Source of the DNA: CAZMGV01 sp964565925 | GTDB lineage: Bacteria; JAGRBM01; JAHCIT01 | Reading direction: 5' to 3' | Length of the DNA: 64,000 bases | Assembly (NCBI GenBank): GCA_964565925.1 | Contig: CAZMGV010000009.1 | Span: 62,001 to 126,000, forward strand | Shown here: positions 1 through 9,200 of the stretch, one piece after another | Numbering within the stretch: the first letter of the stretch is position 1 | Layout of the letters: each line of letters starts with the position of its first letter | Made by a program: the position numbers and the translations under genes | The notes under the pieces: generated by a model | Databases searched by the model: none | What the model was told of the DNA's origin: nothing | The model's input: the letters and a program-made list of their open reading frames with translations, nothing else

Positions 1-202
1 TGAAGGCCGAGAGGCGAGTGGTCTGAAGGCCCAGGAGCGGTGTGAGTGCACTGCCCTTCAGGACAGCCGGAAGTACAAACGCGTTTGTCGATTGTGCGGA
101 TTCAGCCAGCGCCCTGCCGGGGCCGATGAAGGCTGCGCACGCGAGCGCCGTCAGCAGCGGCCCAGTCGGCATCCGGTAACGGTTTGGCAACTTGTTAAAC
201 AT
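1..202 (-). CDS. N-terminal part of an exported protein (runs off the window)
   Basis: The reading frame starts at an ATG at 202 and stays open to the left edge, giving 67 codons. The N-terminus is a clear signal peptide: basic residues (K4, R9, R11), a hydrophobic stretch at about 15-27, and an A-L-A site ending at residue 33. The visible mature part is too short to identify. The gene faces left, away from the helicase gene, with a perfect dyad 20-35 bases upstream of its start. No strong Shine-Dalgarno sequence is visible. Export is well supported; function is unknown. Confidence 0.6.
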   Translation of the reverse strand, partial: MFNKLPNRYRMPTGPLLTALACAAFIGPGRALAESAQSTNAFVLPAVLKGSALTPLLGLQTTRLSAF

Positions 203-221
203 GGAAACCCCGCAGCCCGTC

Positions 222-237
222 CTGACACCCGTGTCAG
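222..237. promoter_or_regulatory. Dyad operator CTGACAC-CC-GTGTCAG
   Basis: Two perfect 7-base arms are separated by CC, just upstream of the exported-protein start at 202. Its core, TGACAC-CGTGTCA, nearly matches the perfect palindrome at 20142-20159 upstream of the monooxygenase, so one repressor may bind both. The geometry suits a TetR-type dimer, but no regulator gene is visible in the window. Confidence 0.5.
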
Positions 238-391
238 TATCAGTAAGGGGTCCGGGCGTCAATTGAAAAATAGGCGGTCTGTACGATTCATATCGCCACA
301 GGAATTTCCCTGTCACGCGACATCGTGCGGAGATTTGCTTGTGTGAAATTTGGAGGTCGCGGTTGTGGCCTGCTGTGATCGGTGCGGGCGT

Positions 392-2959
392 TCAATCCCA
401 GCCTTGCCGGAAGAATTCGCGCACGTCGCGGATCACGTTCTCCCACTTGCCGGTGGATTTGTGAACGGGCGGAAGGGAATCGGTGAAAACCTTGCCGAAA
501 CTCTTGGTCACCAGCCGGGAGTCGAGCACTGTCACGACACCCCGGTCGGTCTTTGACCGGACCAGTCGCCCGAATCCCTGCCGGAAGCGGATAACCGCCT
601 GCGGGACGGACATCTCGTTGAAGTCGCTGCCGCCCTTGGCGCGGATCAGTTCGGCCCGGGCCTGCTGGATCGGTTCGCTCGGTACGGTGAATGGCAGGCG
701 CGTGATGATGACATGCCGCAACTGGTCGCCGGGTACATCGACGCCTTCCCAGAAACTGGCGGTGGCGAACAGCACCGGCTGGGAAGCCGACCGGAACTGT
801 TCGATGAGGCGGGCTTTCTTGCCCGCTTCCTGTCGCAGCGGAGTGAACCCTGCGTCTTTCAGGTCATGCTCAAGTGCCCGCCAGCACTCGTCCAGCAGGG
901 AATAGGCGGTAAACAGCACGAAGGCGTGGCCGTGCGAGGCCAGGACCAGTTCTTTCACGAGTTCAGGCAGCCGCTTCCGGAAGAGGTCCGATTTCGGATC
1001 GGGGATATCAGCCGGTGCGGCCAGCATCGCCTGATGTTCGAAATCGAAAGGACTCGTGAGCAGCAGTTCAGAACGTCTATCCGGTGCCGTACGGTCCAGG
1101 CCCGACTGACGGGCGTAGTTCGAGAAGGCTTTGCCCACGGCGAGGGTGGCACTGGTGAGCGTGACCGATTCGATGGACGCCTGCGAAAAGAGGGCGTGCT
1201 CAAGGAACGGTCCCGGTTCCACCTGGGCCCGGTGCAGCGAAACACGGTGCTTGTCGGTATCCAGTTCCACCCAGGTGCAATGGTCGTCGCCGCCCACGAG
1301 CAACAGCCCGACTTCTTCGGCGGCAAGTTCGAGACGCCCCTGCATGGACTTGAACTCGACAAGGTTCGCCTGCGCCTCTTTGGCGAGGTCACTGTTGGCT
1401 TTCACGCTCCGGGTCATGGAGTCGAGCAGTCCTGCCAGGCGGATAATCTGCGTGGAGAGTTCCTTTGCAGGCTCTTCCACCTTCTTCGTGAACTCGGGAA
1501 GCGACCGCTCCCGTCTGGTGAGGCGCAATTTGGGGTAACGGCCGCGCAACTCTTCGGGCGAGAGCATCCGCTCAAACGTATCGTACCAGTCGTCGAACAC
1601 CCGGCGGCCGGTCTCCCGTAGATCCCGGACGGCGTCCCGGACCGAACCGGCGATCTTGAGCGTCTGGGTGGAGTCGGTTCCCTTACCGCCCGTCTTGTTC
1701 ACGCGTGATTCGAACTGTCCAAGCAGCCCCTTGATCGGGTCGCGGCTCGAGACGAGCCGCTGGCAGATCTTGGCGATCCGGGTCGCCGAGACCACCGACG
1801 TCGAGGCCGAGGTGGCTGTATCCGGCAGGTGGTGGGCTTCATCGATCACGACCGCCTGATAGGGGGGAAGCACCGCGGCGTCGGTGAACTGGTCCAGTTC
1901 GCTCTTCACGTTAAGGTCGGAGAGCAGAAGATGGTGGTTGACGACCAGCAGTTCGGCAGATGCCGCTTTGCGGCGCGCCTGATAGTAGAAACATTCGTTG
2001 TAGTAGGGACAGCGAGTGCGGAGCGTCTGGTCCGTCATCGACGCGACCTTTTCCCACTGGGATTCGCTCACAGAGCCGCCAAAGTCGCTCCGCTCGCCGG
2101 TCGTGGTGGAGGCGGCCCACTTGGCGAGTTCCTTTACCGCGTCGCCGGATTCGTCATCGAGGTCGAGCGTCTCCTGCCGGACCAGCTCGGCCGCCTTCCG
2201 TTTGCAGACATAGTTGGACCGGCCCATGAGAGTGGCCACTTTTACCGGCGCTCCCGTGGCCTTTTCCAGCAGCGGAATATCCTTTTCCATGAGCTGGCGC
2301 TGGAGCGTATGGGTCGCGGTCGACACCACCACCCGTTTCCCGTGGCGGCGGGCCCAGTCCAGTGCGGGCAGCAGATAGCCGAGCGACTTGCCGACGCCGG
2401 TGCCAGCTTCGACCACGGCGATCGACTTGTGTTCGAAGCTTTCTGCCACGGTTACGGCCATGTCTGACTGTTCAGAACGCGGTTCGAATGAACTAAACGC
2501 TTTGGCGAGACCGCCGTCAGCTCCGTAAAATTTCCGGATCGCGTCCAGATCAAGCGGCTTGGCATCCGCCTCCTTGAACGGTTCCACCACCCGGTAGATG
2601 CGAGTTGCTTCGTTGTCGATGATGAAAAATCCGACGCCACGGCCTCCGAGCTGCGAGGCGATTTCCAGATCGGGTTCCGAAGGGCGCAAATCGCCGCCCG
2701 GGTGATTGTGGATGACGGCCTCTCCCGGCTGCGGTCGGATCTGCGGTGCCGGGACCGAGTCCGTGCCGCCCCGGGCCAGCGGTTCGACCCAGGAGATCAG
2801 GCCGTCGGTGTCCATCCGGGCGAGAAAATAGACCTCGTTGCCGTCTGACGCCTCGATCTCGGCGCGGAGCGCGTTCTGGGCGGACGGGGTCCAGGGAGGA
2901 GTGGTGGGCTGTGCGGAGGGCGGCACGGCGGCCAGTATGCACGGGAAATTGCCCCGCAC
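392..2959 (-). CDS. DinG/XPD-type DNA helicase with an N-terminal RadC-like JAMM domain
   Basis: This 855-residue superfamily 2 helicase has Walker A (EAGTGVGKS) near 184-192, a DEAH box (VIDEAHH) and a C-terminal helicase half ending in the usual GFGRLVRSKTDRG region. DinG relatives unwind 5'-3' and use an Fe-S cluster. Here a cysteine in NYVC and two in RCPYYNEC are visible, but the fourth ligand position appears to be threonine. Residues 30-140 match the JAMM metalloprotease fold of RadC: E42, then H84-N-H86-P, S94 and D97, the full catalytic set. The start is a GTG at 2959 with a weak ribosome site; a later GTG would also leave the JAMM domain intact. The gene stands alone, divergent from meaB. 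Confidence 0.88.
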   Translation of the reverse strand: MRGNFPCILAAVPPSAQPTTPPWTPSAQNALRAEIEASDGNEVYFLARMDTDGLISWVEPLARGGTDSVPAPQIRPQPGEAVIHNHPGGDLRPSEPDLEIASQLGGRGVGFFIIDNEATRIYRVVEPFKEADAKPLDLDAIRKFYGADGGLAKAFSSFEPRSEQSDMAVTVAESFEHKSIAVVEAGTGVGKSLGYLLPALDWARRHGKRVVVSTATHTLQRQLMEKDIPLLEKATGAPVKVATLMGRSNYVCKRKAAELVRQETLDLDDESGDAVKELAKWAASTTTGERSDFGGSVSESQWEKVASMTDQTLRTRCPYYNECFYYQARRKAASAELLVVNHHLLLSDLNVKSELDQFTDAAVLPPYQAVVIDEAHHLPDTATSASTSVVSATRIAKICQRLVSSRDPIKGLLGQFESRVNKTGGKGTDSTQTLKIAGSVRDAVRDLRETGRRVFDDWYDTFERMLSPEELRGRYPKLRLTRRERSLPEFTKKVEEPAKELSTQIIRLAGLLDSMTRSVKANSDLAKEAQANLVEFKSMQGRLELAAEEVGLLLVGGDDHCTWVELDTDKHRVSLHRAQVEPGPFLEHALFSQASIESVTLTSATLAVGKAFSNYARQSGLDRTAPDRRSELLLTSPFDFEHQAMLAAPADIPDPKSDLFRKRLPELVKELVLASHGHAFVLFTAYSLLDECWRALEHDLKDAGFTPLRQEAGKKARLIEQFRSASQPVLFATASFWEGVDVPGDQLRHVIITRLPFTVPSEPIQQARAELIRAKGGSDFNEMSVPQAVIRFRQGFGRLVRSKTDRGVVTVLDSRLVTKSFGKVFTDSLPPVHKSTGKWENVIRDVREFFRQGWD

Positions 2960-3003
2960 AAGGTTGGCCTGCCGCCGGATTTGCCGCTAGGGTTTGCCCG
3001 GTG

Positions 3004-3960
3004 ATGCAGCCCCTCGTCGAACAGATGCTCTCCGGTGACCGCCGCGCGCTTGCGCGCCTGATCTCCCGTATCGAAAACCGCTCGGCCGATTCCGGCGAAC
3101 TGATGGCGGAGATCTATCGCCACGGCCGGGGAGCCCGGATTATCGGAATTACTGGCCCGCCGGGTGCCGGGAAGAGCACGCTGACCGACCGGCTGGTGGC
3201 CCGTTACCGCAAGGAAGGCCACAAGGTCGCTGTCATTGCGATCGATCCGTCCAGCCCGTTTACGGGCGGGGCAATTCTTGGCGACCGGATCCGGATGCAG
3301 AGCCACGCGCTGGACGAGGATGTGTTTATCCGTTCATTCGGTACCCGCGGCGCACATGGCGGGCTTTCGCGGGCCACCCGGGAGTCGGCCGCCATATTCG
3401 ATGCGGCCGGTTACGGCGTGATCGTGATCGAAACCGTTGGCGTGGGGCAGACGGAACTCGACATCATGGAACTCGCCGATTCCACGGTGGTCGTGCTGGT
3501 ACCGGAAGCCGGTGACACGGTCCAGACGATGAAGGCGGGTCTCATGGAGATCGCCGACATTTTTGTTGTGAACAAGTGTGATCGCGAAGGTGCGGAAAAG
3601 ATCAAGATGGAACTGGAACTGATGGTCCACCTGAACGAAAATCAGGAGTGGGCGATTCCGGTGCTTCTGGCGGCGGCCGTCAACGACACCGGCATCGACG
3701 AAATCATCGACCAGCTGAACCGTCATCACCTGCAGATGAAGGATTCGCCATCGACCGCGAAAAAGCGTGCCGAGCAGCGGCTCGGCCAGCTGCTTGAGAT
3801 CATTACCGACGATCTGCACGAACGCCTGAACGGCGCCCTGCACGAAGGCGTGCTTAAGGAACTGGCGAACAGCGTGAAGAACGGCTCAAAGAACCCCTAC
3901 GAAGCGGCGCTGGAACTGATCCGCGACAAGAAGCGGCTCCGGGAACTGCTGGGCGAGTAA
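3004..3960 (+). CDS. meaB: MeaB/ArgK-type G3E GTPase, methylmalonyl-CoA mutase chaperone
   Basis: The 318-residue product carries P-loop GPPGAGKST near residue 47, the Mg-site region ETVGVGQTE and the base-specificity motif NKCD, as in MeaB/ArgK. The family loads and protects adenosylcobalamin in methylmalonyl-CoA mutase. The ATG at 3004 directly follows an in-frame GTG at 3001, so either could start. No mutase gene is in the window, but the convergent neighbours (crotonase and biotin carboxylase) fit a propionyl-CoA/methylmalonyl-CoA setting. Length is typical of the family. Confidence 0.93.
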   Translation: MQPLVEQMLSGDRRALARLISRIENRSADSGELMAEIYRHGRGARIIGITGPPGAGKSTLTDRLVARYRKEGHKVAVIAIDPSSPFTGGAILGDRIRMQSHALDEDVFIRSFGTRGAHGGLSRATRESAAIFDAAGYGVIVIETVGVGQTELDIMELADSTVVVLVPEAGDTVQTMKAGLMEIADIFVVNKCDREGAEKIKMELELMVHLNENQEWAIPVLLAAAVNDTGIDEIIDQLNRHHLQMKDSPSTAKKRAEQRLGQLLEIITDDLHERLNGALHEGVLKELANSVKNGSKNPYEAALELIRDKKRLRELLGE

Positions 3961-3977
3961 ATTCCTGCTTCAGCGGG

Positions 3978-4754
3978 TTATTTCCCCTTGAAGTTCGGTT
4001 CCCGTTTCTGGAGGAACGCCGCAATGCCTTCCCGCGCGTCTTCGGTATTGATCACCTTGGCGAGTTCACCCGACAGGTATTTCACCGCCGCATCGAACTC
4101 CATCTGTTCCTGCTTGTAGAACGCGTCTAGCCCGAGCTTCATGGCAATGGGCGACTTCTTCGCGAGCTTCGTGGCCCACTGGTCCACTTCGGCGTCGAGC
4201 TGATCGGCCGGGACCGCCTTGTTGATGACGCCCCAGGCTTCCGCCTGCTTTGCGTCGATCCGTTCGCCGAAGAAGCACATCTCGAGCCCCTTGCGGCGCG
4301 GGACGTGCCGGAAGATGTTGGCCATGATCATCATAGGCCAGATCCCGCGGTCGATTTCGGGCGTCGAGAACTGGGCCGTGTCTTCGGCCAGCACGAACTG
4401 GCAGCCCATCATCAGGCCCAGCCCGCCGGCGAGGGCGTATTTGCGGACTTTGGCGATGATCGGCTTCCCGCAGGTCCGCTGGGCGCTCAGAAGCTCCGGG
4501 AACGCGCCGCGGTGCGGGATGTCGGACTTCTGCGACGCCTGCATGCCGCCCAGATCGGCGCCAGAGCAGAACACACCACCGGCGCCCGTCATCACAATCA
4601 CCCGGACGTTCGTATCGTCACGGGCCTGCTCGAGCGCGAAGATCAGCTCGTTCGTGATAACCTGATTGAGGGAGTTTTTCTTCTCCGGCCGATTCAGTGT
4701 GATCGTGCAGATGTGGCCGGTCACTTCGTAAATGAGTGCTGTGTAGTTGGGCAT
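3978..4754 (-). CDS. Crotonase-family enoyl-CoA hydratase/isomerase
   Basis: This 258-residue crotonase-fold protein starts at an ATG at 4754 behind a good AGGAG site. The first oxyanion loop (FCSGADLGGM) and the second (ALAGGLGLMMG) are present. The catalytic Glu equivalent to rat Glu144 is missing, with glycine in its place, while the Glu164 equivalent in TPEIDRG is kept. That pattern is commoner in isomerases and specialised crotonases than in true hydratases. It follows the biotin carboxylase by 34 bases and is probably co-transcribed with it, in a carboxylation or branched/odd-chain acyl-CoA pathway. The exact substrate is not deducible. Confidence 0.87.
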   Translation of the reverse strand: MPNYTALIYEVTGHICTITLNRPEKKNSLNQVITNELIFALEQARDDTNVRVIVMTGAGGVFCSGADLGGMQASQKSDIPHRGAFPELLSAQRTCGKPIIAKVRKYALAGGLGLMMGCQFVLAEDTAQFSTPEIDRGIWPMMIMANIFRHVPRRKGLEMCFFGERIDAKQAEAWGVINKAVPADQLDAEVDQWATKLAKKSPIAMKLGLDAFYKQEQMEFDAAVKYLSGELAKVINTEDAREGIAAFLQKREPNFKGK

Positions 4755-4788
4755 GAGGGGTCTCCTTGGAGTTCGATGGATTCCGGTT

Positions 4789-6141
4789 TCAGGCGAGCGT
4801 TTTGAGGTCGAGTGTCGTGAGATAGTTCGTATCGTATTTGCCTTCCAGGAACCGGGCCTCGCGCAGCACATGGCGGTGCAGGTTCAGGTTCGTCTGGAGC
4901 GGCTTGATGACGGTCTTGTCCAGCGCGTCGGCCAGTTTCGCGGCTGCCTCACTGCGGGTGGCGCCGTAGCCGATCACTTTCGCGACCATCGGGTCATAGA
5001 AAGGGGTGATTTCGGAACCTGCCCTGACGCCCGTGTCCACACGAATTCCAGGACCCCACGAGATCTCGTCGATCTTGCCGGGGGAGGGGAAGAAGTTCTT
5101 CGCCGGATTTTCCGCGCAGATGCGGCACTCGATGGCTGCGCCCTTGCGGGTGACCTGCGACTGGGTGAGGGGAATCCTGTCTCCCACGGCGATTCTGAGC
5201 TGCCATTCGACCAGATCCAGCCCGGTCGTTTCTTCCGTCACCGGATGTTCGACCTGAAGCCGCGTGTTCATTTCGATGAAATAGAAGTTGCCCTGCTCGT
5301 CGGCGATAAATTCGATCGTCCCGGCGTTCGTATAGTTGACCGACTTTGCCGCCAGGACGGCGGCGGAGAACAGCTTGTCGAGAATCGGCTGCTTTCCGAT
5401 GAGCAGCGGGGCGGGGGTTTCTTCGATGATCTTCTGGTGGCGGCGCTGGACCGAGCATTCACGCTCGAAAAGATGGATGACATTCCCGTGGGTGTCGCCG
5501 AACACCTGCACTTCGATATGATGGGGGTTCTCGATGAATTTCTCGACGTAGAGGCTGCCGTCGCCAAACGCCTTCTGCGCCCGGGATGACGACGACTCGA
5601 ACGCCTTGGCAATTTCGTCGCCGTGCTTCACCAGCGTCATGCCGATTCCGCCGCCGCCGGCCGCGGCTTTGAGCAACACCGGGTAACCGATCCGGTCGGC
5701 CACCAGTTTCGCGTCATCCACGCTGGCGACAATCCCGGGGGAGCCTGGAACGGTCGGGACGCCGGCGGACTGCACAATCCGGCGCGCCACGCCCTTATCA
5801 CCCATGGAGTGCATGGCGTCGGCCTCGGGGCCGACGAAGACAAGACCGGCATTACGGATCGAGTGGACGAAGTCGCCGTTCTCGGAGAGGAATCCGTAAC
5901 CAGGATGCACGCCATCGGCGCCCGTCTTCTTGACCGCGTCGAGAATCGCCGGAACATTCAGGTAGCTCTGCTGGGCCGGCGCGGGCCCGATCAGGACGCT
6001 TTCGTCCGCCATCTCCGCATGCGGGGTTTTCGCATCCGCTTCGGAATAGACAGCGACCGTCTTGATGCCGAGCTTCTTCGCTGTACGGATCACCCGGCAC
6101 GCAATTTCACCGCGGTTCGCTACAAGCAGCTTCTTGATCAT
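4789..6141 (-). CDS. accC: Acyl-CoA carboxylase biotin carboxylase subunit
   Basis: The 450-residue protein has the biotin carboxylase order: N-terminal KLLVANRGEIACRV, the ATP-grasp loop GGGGIGM, HHIEVQVFGD, ECSVQRRHQK and MNTRLQVEHPVTE. It makes carboxybiotin from bicarbonate and ATP. There is no C-terminal biotin domain, so the carrier and carboxyltransferase must be encoded elsewhere. The start has a strong GAGGAGG site. It leads an operon with the crotonase gene and has a perfect dyad 19 bases before its start. Acetyl-CoA and propionyl-CoA carboxylase subunits look alike at this level; the meaB and crotonase neighbours favour propionyl- or longer acyl-CoA, by inference. Confidence 0.9.
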   Translation of the reverse strand: MIKKLLVANRGEIACRVIRTAKKLGIKTVAVYSEADAKTPHAEMADESVLIGPAPAQQSYLNVPAILDAVKKTGADGVHPGYGFLSENGDFVHSIRNAGLVFVGPEADAMHSMGDKGVARRIVQSAGVPTVPGSPGIVASVDDAKLVADRIGYPVLLKAAAGGGGIGMTLVKHGDEIAKAFESSSSRAQKAFGDGSLYVEKFIENPHHIEVQVFGDTHGNVIHLFERECSVQRRHQKIIEETPAPLLIGKQPILDKLFSAAVLAAKSVNYTNAGTIEFIADEQGNFYFIEMNTRLQVEHPVTEETTGLDLVEWQLRIAVGDRIPLTQSQVTRKGAAIECRICAENPAKNFFPSPGKIDEISWGPGIRVDTGVRAGSEITPFYDPMVAKVIGYGATRSEAAAKLADALDKTVIKPLQTNLNLHRHVLREARFLEGKYDTNYLTTLDLKTLA

Positions 6142-6159
6142 GGGGCCTCCTCGAAAAAA

Positions 6160-6173
6160 TGAATGACCATTCA
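6160..6173. promoter_or_regulatory. TetR/FadR-like operator TGAATG-AC-CATTCA
   Basis: A perfect 6-2-6 inverted repeat lies just upstream of the accC ribosome site. Half-site TGAATG/CATTCA resembles the TGAATGA...TCATTCA boxes of Bacillus-type FadR, a TetR-family acyl-CoA sensor. Placement at the accC promoter fits a repressor of the accC-crotonase operon. It might also act on the divergent addB gene. Confidence 0.55.
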
Positions 6174-6278
6174 GTCCGGGATTTCATAGCCCCGGATCGG
6201 GCCCAAAGCAAAAAAGGAACTGTGACACTACCTGACACACCCCTGTGCAACAGTTACAAGCATGGACGGAACGTATCC

Positions 6279-9200
6279 ATGACGAATCAAATGTTTGCAT
6301 ACTGGCGCCGGGTGCCGCCCGGTTTCAGGTCTTATGAGGTCTGGGCGGAAGAGCTGGGCTCAGCCGCAATGACATCGGGCCGAGCCGCGTTCATTTTCCC
6401 GAACGTTCACCGCCGCCGCCAGGCAGAGGAGTTCTTTCTGGCCCGGGACGGGCACCTTCCGGTGCGGCTTTTCACCCCCCGGCAGTTTACGGAAAGCCTG
6501 GTGCCCCCCTCCTGGGTCGTGGCGGAAAAATTCGGTGCGAACCTGCTTCTGGAGAAAATAATCGGTGAATTCCACGATCCCGCGCTGACCGGATCGGCCC
6601 GGTTTCTGTCGCTGCGAGATCACGCGGGGTCGAGACGGTTGCTGGTGAAGTTCTTTGAAGAACTGGCATCGGCGGGGATCAGCGATATTTCGGGCTTGAA
6701 AACCCGGTTGCCCCGTCCGGACTCCGAAGATCTCGTGTGGACGGCGCTATTCGAGAAGTTTCTTGCCGGGATGGATTCGAGGCAGGTTGTCTTCGGTCCG
6801 ATGCTTGAAGGCAGGTTAGCTCGCTATCTCTTGCAGTCGGCAGAGCCACTTCCTTACAGAACCGTCCGGATCGAAACCGGTTGTGAACTCGATATCCCGG
6901 ATCAACAGGTGTACGAGGCTCTGGTCCGGCGCGGAGTGGATGCTGGAATAGAGATACCGATCCCCGGCGAGCCGTCAGATATCCGGGCACGTGGTATACC
7001 GGCGTGGCGGCCTGCGCTTTCGATAATTGTCAGACTTGAGGCATCCGGCGATCTCTGGAAAGAGATCCCTCCGGTCAAATCCGCTGTTGGAAAATCTGTC
7101 GCCGACCGGCAGCGCCTGCTCGACCCCATTGACCGCACGCCGGTTGATTCCCCGGCCGCCGGGGTGTTCGTTCATCTCGGCGAGCCGACCCCGGTTGACG
7201 AACTGCACGCCGCCAGCGAACGGATCCGGCTGAAACTCGCCGCCGGAAATATCGTCCCGCAAGACACCGGGATTGTTCTGTCCGATCCGTATTCTCTGGC
7301 GGACCGGGCCGAAAGTGTCGCCCGGAAATACGGCCTGCCTGTGGAAGTGGCCCGCGCACGCACGGTGATTGAGACGGAAGCCGGCCGGGTGACCAGATTG
7401 CTGCTGGAAGTTCTGAAATCGGGTGCCGAGCCGGAAGCGTTGGTCAAGTTTCTCTCTTCACCGTTGGTCAGCTGGGAGCTGCCCGAAGGGGCAGGCAAGA
7501 CGGAGGAAGGGAACTCCAGGCATGTGACTCCCCGGCTCGTTCGGGAATTTAATGCGGCCTTTGATCATTGTCGTGCGCAGGGGCCCGCTCGCGTCTGGTT
7601 CCCCCGGCTGAAAGCGCTGGCTGAACGGCCGGCCAGTGCAGAAACCGAGGGGTTTGATGGCGGTCAGCGAGCGATAAGTGACGCCGCTCCATTGCTCGCC
7701 GCGCTGCTGGGTGAGGATCTCGGTGGCACTCCGGCACAATTGACCGGCGAAAAGTTGCGACGCGGGCTTCTTGTTCTCAGACCGGAAGCATCCGCCCCGG
7801 TGCGGGACTTTTCGGGCTGGGTGGAGCGGGCACTCTGGAACGCCTGGCTGCCGAGGCGACTCACCCGTCTGTCGCTGCCGGACGGCGAAGGCTCTGCGAC
7901 GACCGAGGCGGTTCGACGTTCGTTTGCCGGGCTGACCAAGCTTTTTGACGTGCTGGGCGGTCTCGTCAGCGAGGCGGAAAAACTGGGCATCGGCATGCGG
8001 CCGATGCGGGACTGGGCGTCCGATCTCGAAGAGTTACTTCGGGAGACGCCCGTCCCGGAACGAATCCCGTCGGCAAAATCGGTGCGGGTTATTTCGCCGC
8101 GCGACGTCCCCGGTCTCGGGTTCCGTCATCTGGAATGGGTAGGGCTTTCAGAGAACCGGTTTCCGCCGCGACGGCCGGACCGGGTATGGGGTTCCGGCGC
8201 CGCACGCCGGGCGCTGGGACTCGATCAGATGGTGCCGGAGACGGAACTCGCCTGGGCGAGGCTGGGACTGGCACTGCTCGAAACCGACGGCGAGGTGCAC
8301 TTGTCGTGCCCGCGTCGCGACGGCGATGACAAGGCGGTCCTGAGTTCTCCGGTCTGGCTGATCCGAAAGAAGCTGGGAGATACCGAACCTGCCCCGGTGT
8401 CGCATCAATTGTCGCTGGAGCGGCAGGGTGCCGCATGGCTTTCCGGATTCGAAGGCGAGTATTCGGGCAAACGGGACTGGGCTGCAGTTGTGAAGGCGCT
8501 TCTTGTCCGGAATACCCCGGCTGAGTTCCCGGCGAAACTCCTTTCAGCAGAACCTGAACTGAATCCGGAGGCTGCCCTTGCCCTGTCGGCTCCGGGGCGT
8601 TTGTCAAAAACCTTCGCGCCCGACCTGAACGCGATGCTCACCGGCCGGCCCCTGTCGGCTACCCGGCTCGGCGAATATGCCAGGTGTCCGTTCTTCTATC
8701 TGGCCGTCACCCGGTTCAAGGCGAAGCGGCCGGAAGAAAGGGTCTCCGGTCCGACGCCGATGGAACGCGGCATTCTGGTCCACAAAGTGCTCGAGAAGTT
8801 TTACTCCGACCCGGCGGTGCTGGCGGTGCGCCCGCATTCCGACTGGGCAGTTAAAGCGAGCCCCAGGCTCCATGCGATTTTTGACGAAGTCGCCGCCGGT
8901 TACGATCTCGTTTTTCACGGAGACGGATGGGAGATCGAGAAGTCCCGGGCCAGAACGCTCCTCGATCGCTTCCTCGTTGCCGAGGGGGAAATTAAAGATG
9001 TGTCGCGACCGGTGGCGGTCGAACTCGGATTCGGGCGTAAAGGGGAGGCACCGTTCGAGTGGGCAGGGCTCAAGTTCAGCGGGTCTATCGACCGGGTGGA
9101 TGAAGTTCCGGGACAGGGATTCCTGATCTTCGATTACAAGACCGGGAAAAAGGTTGACGATCATCAGACTGCACTGACCGGCGGGACCGGTTTCCAGCTT

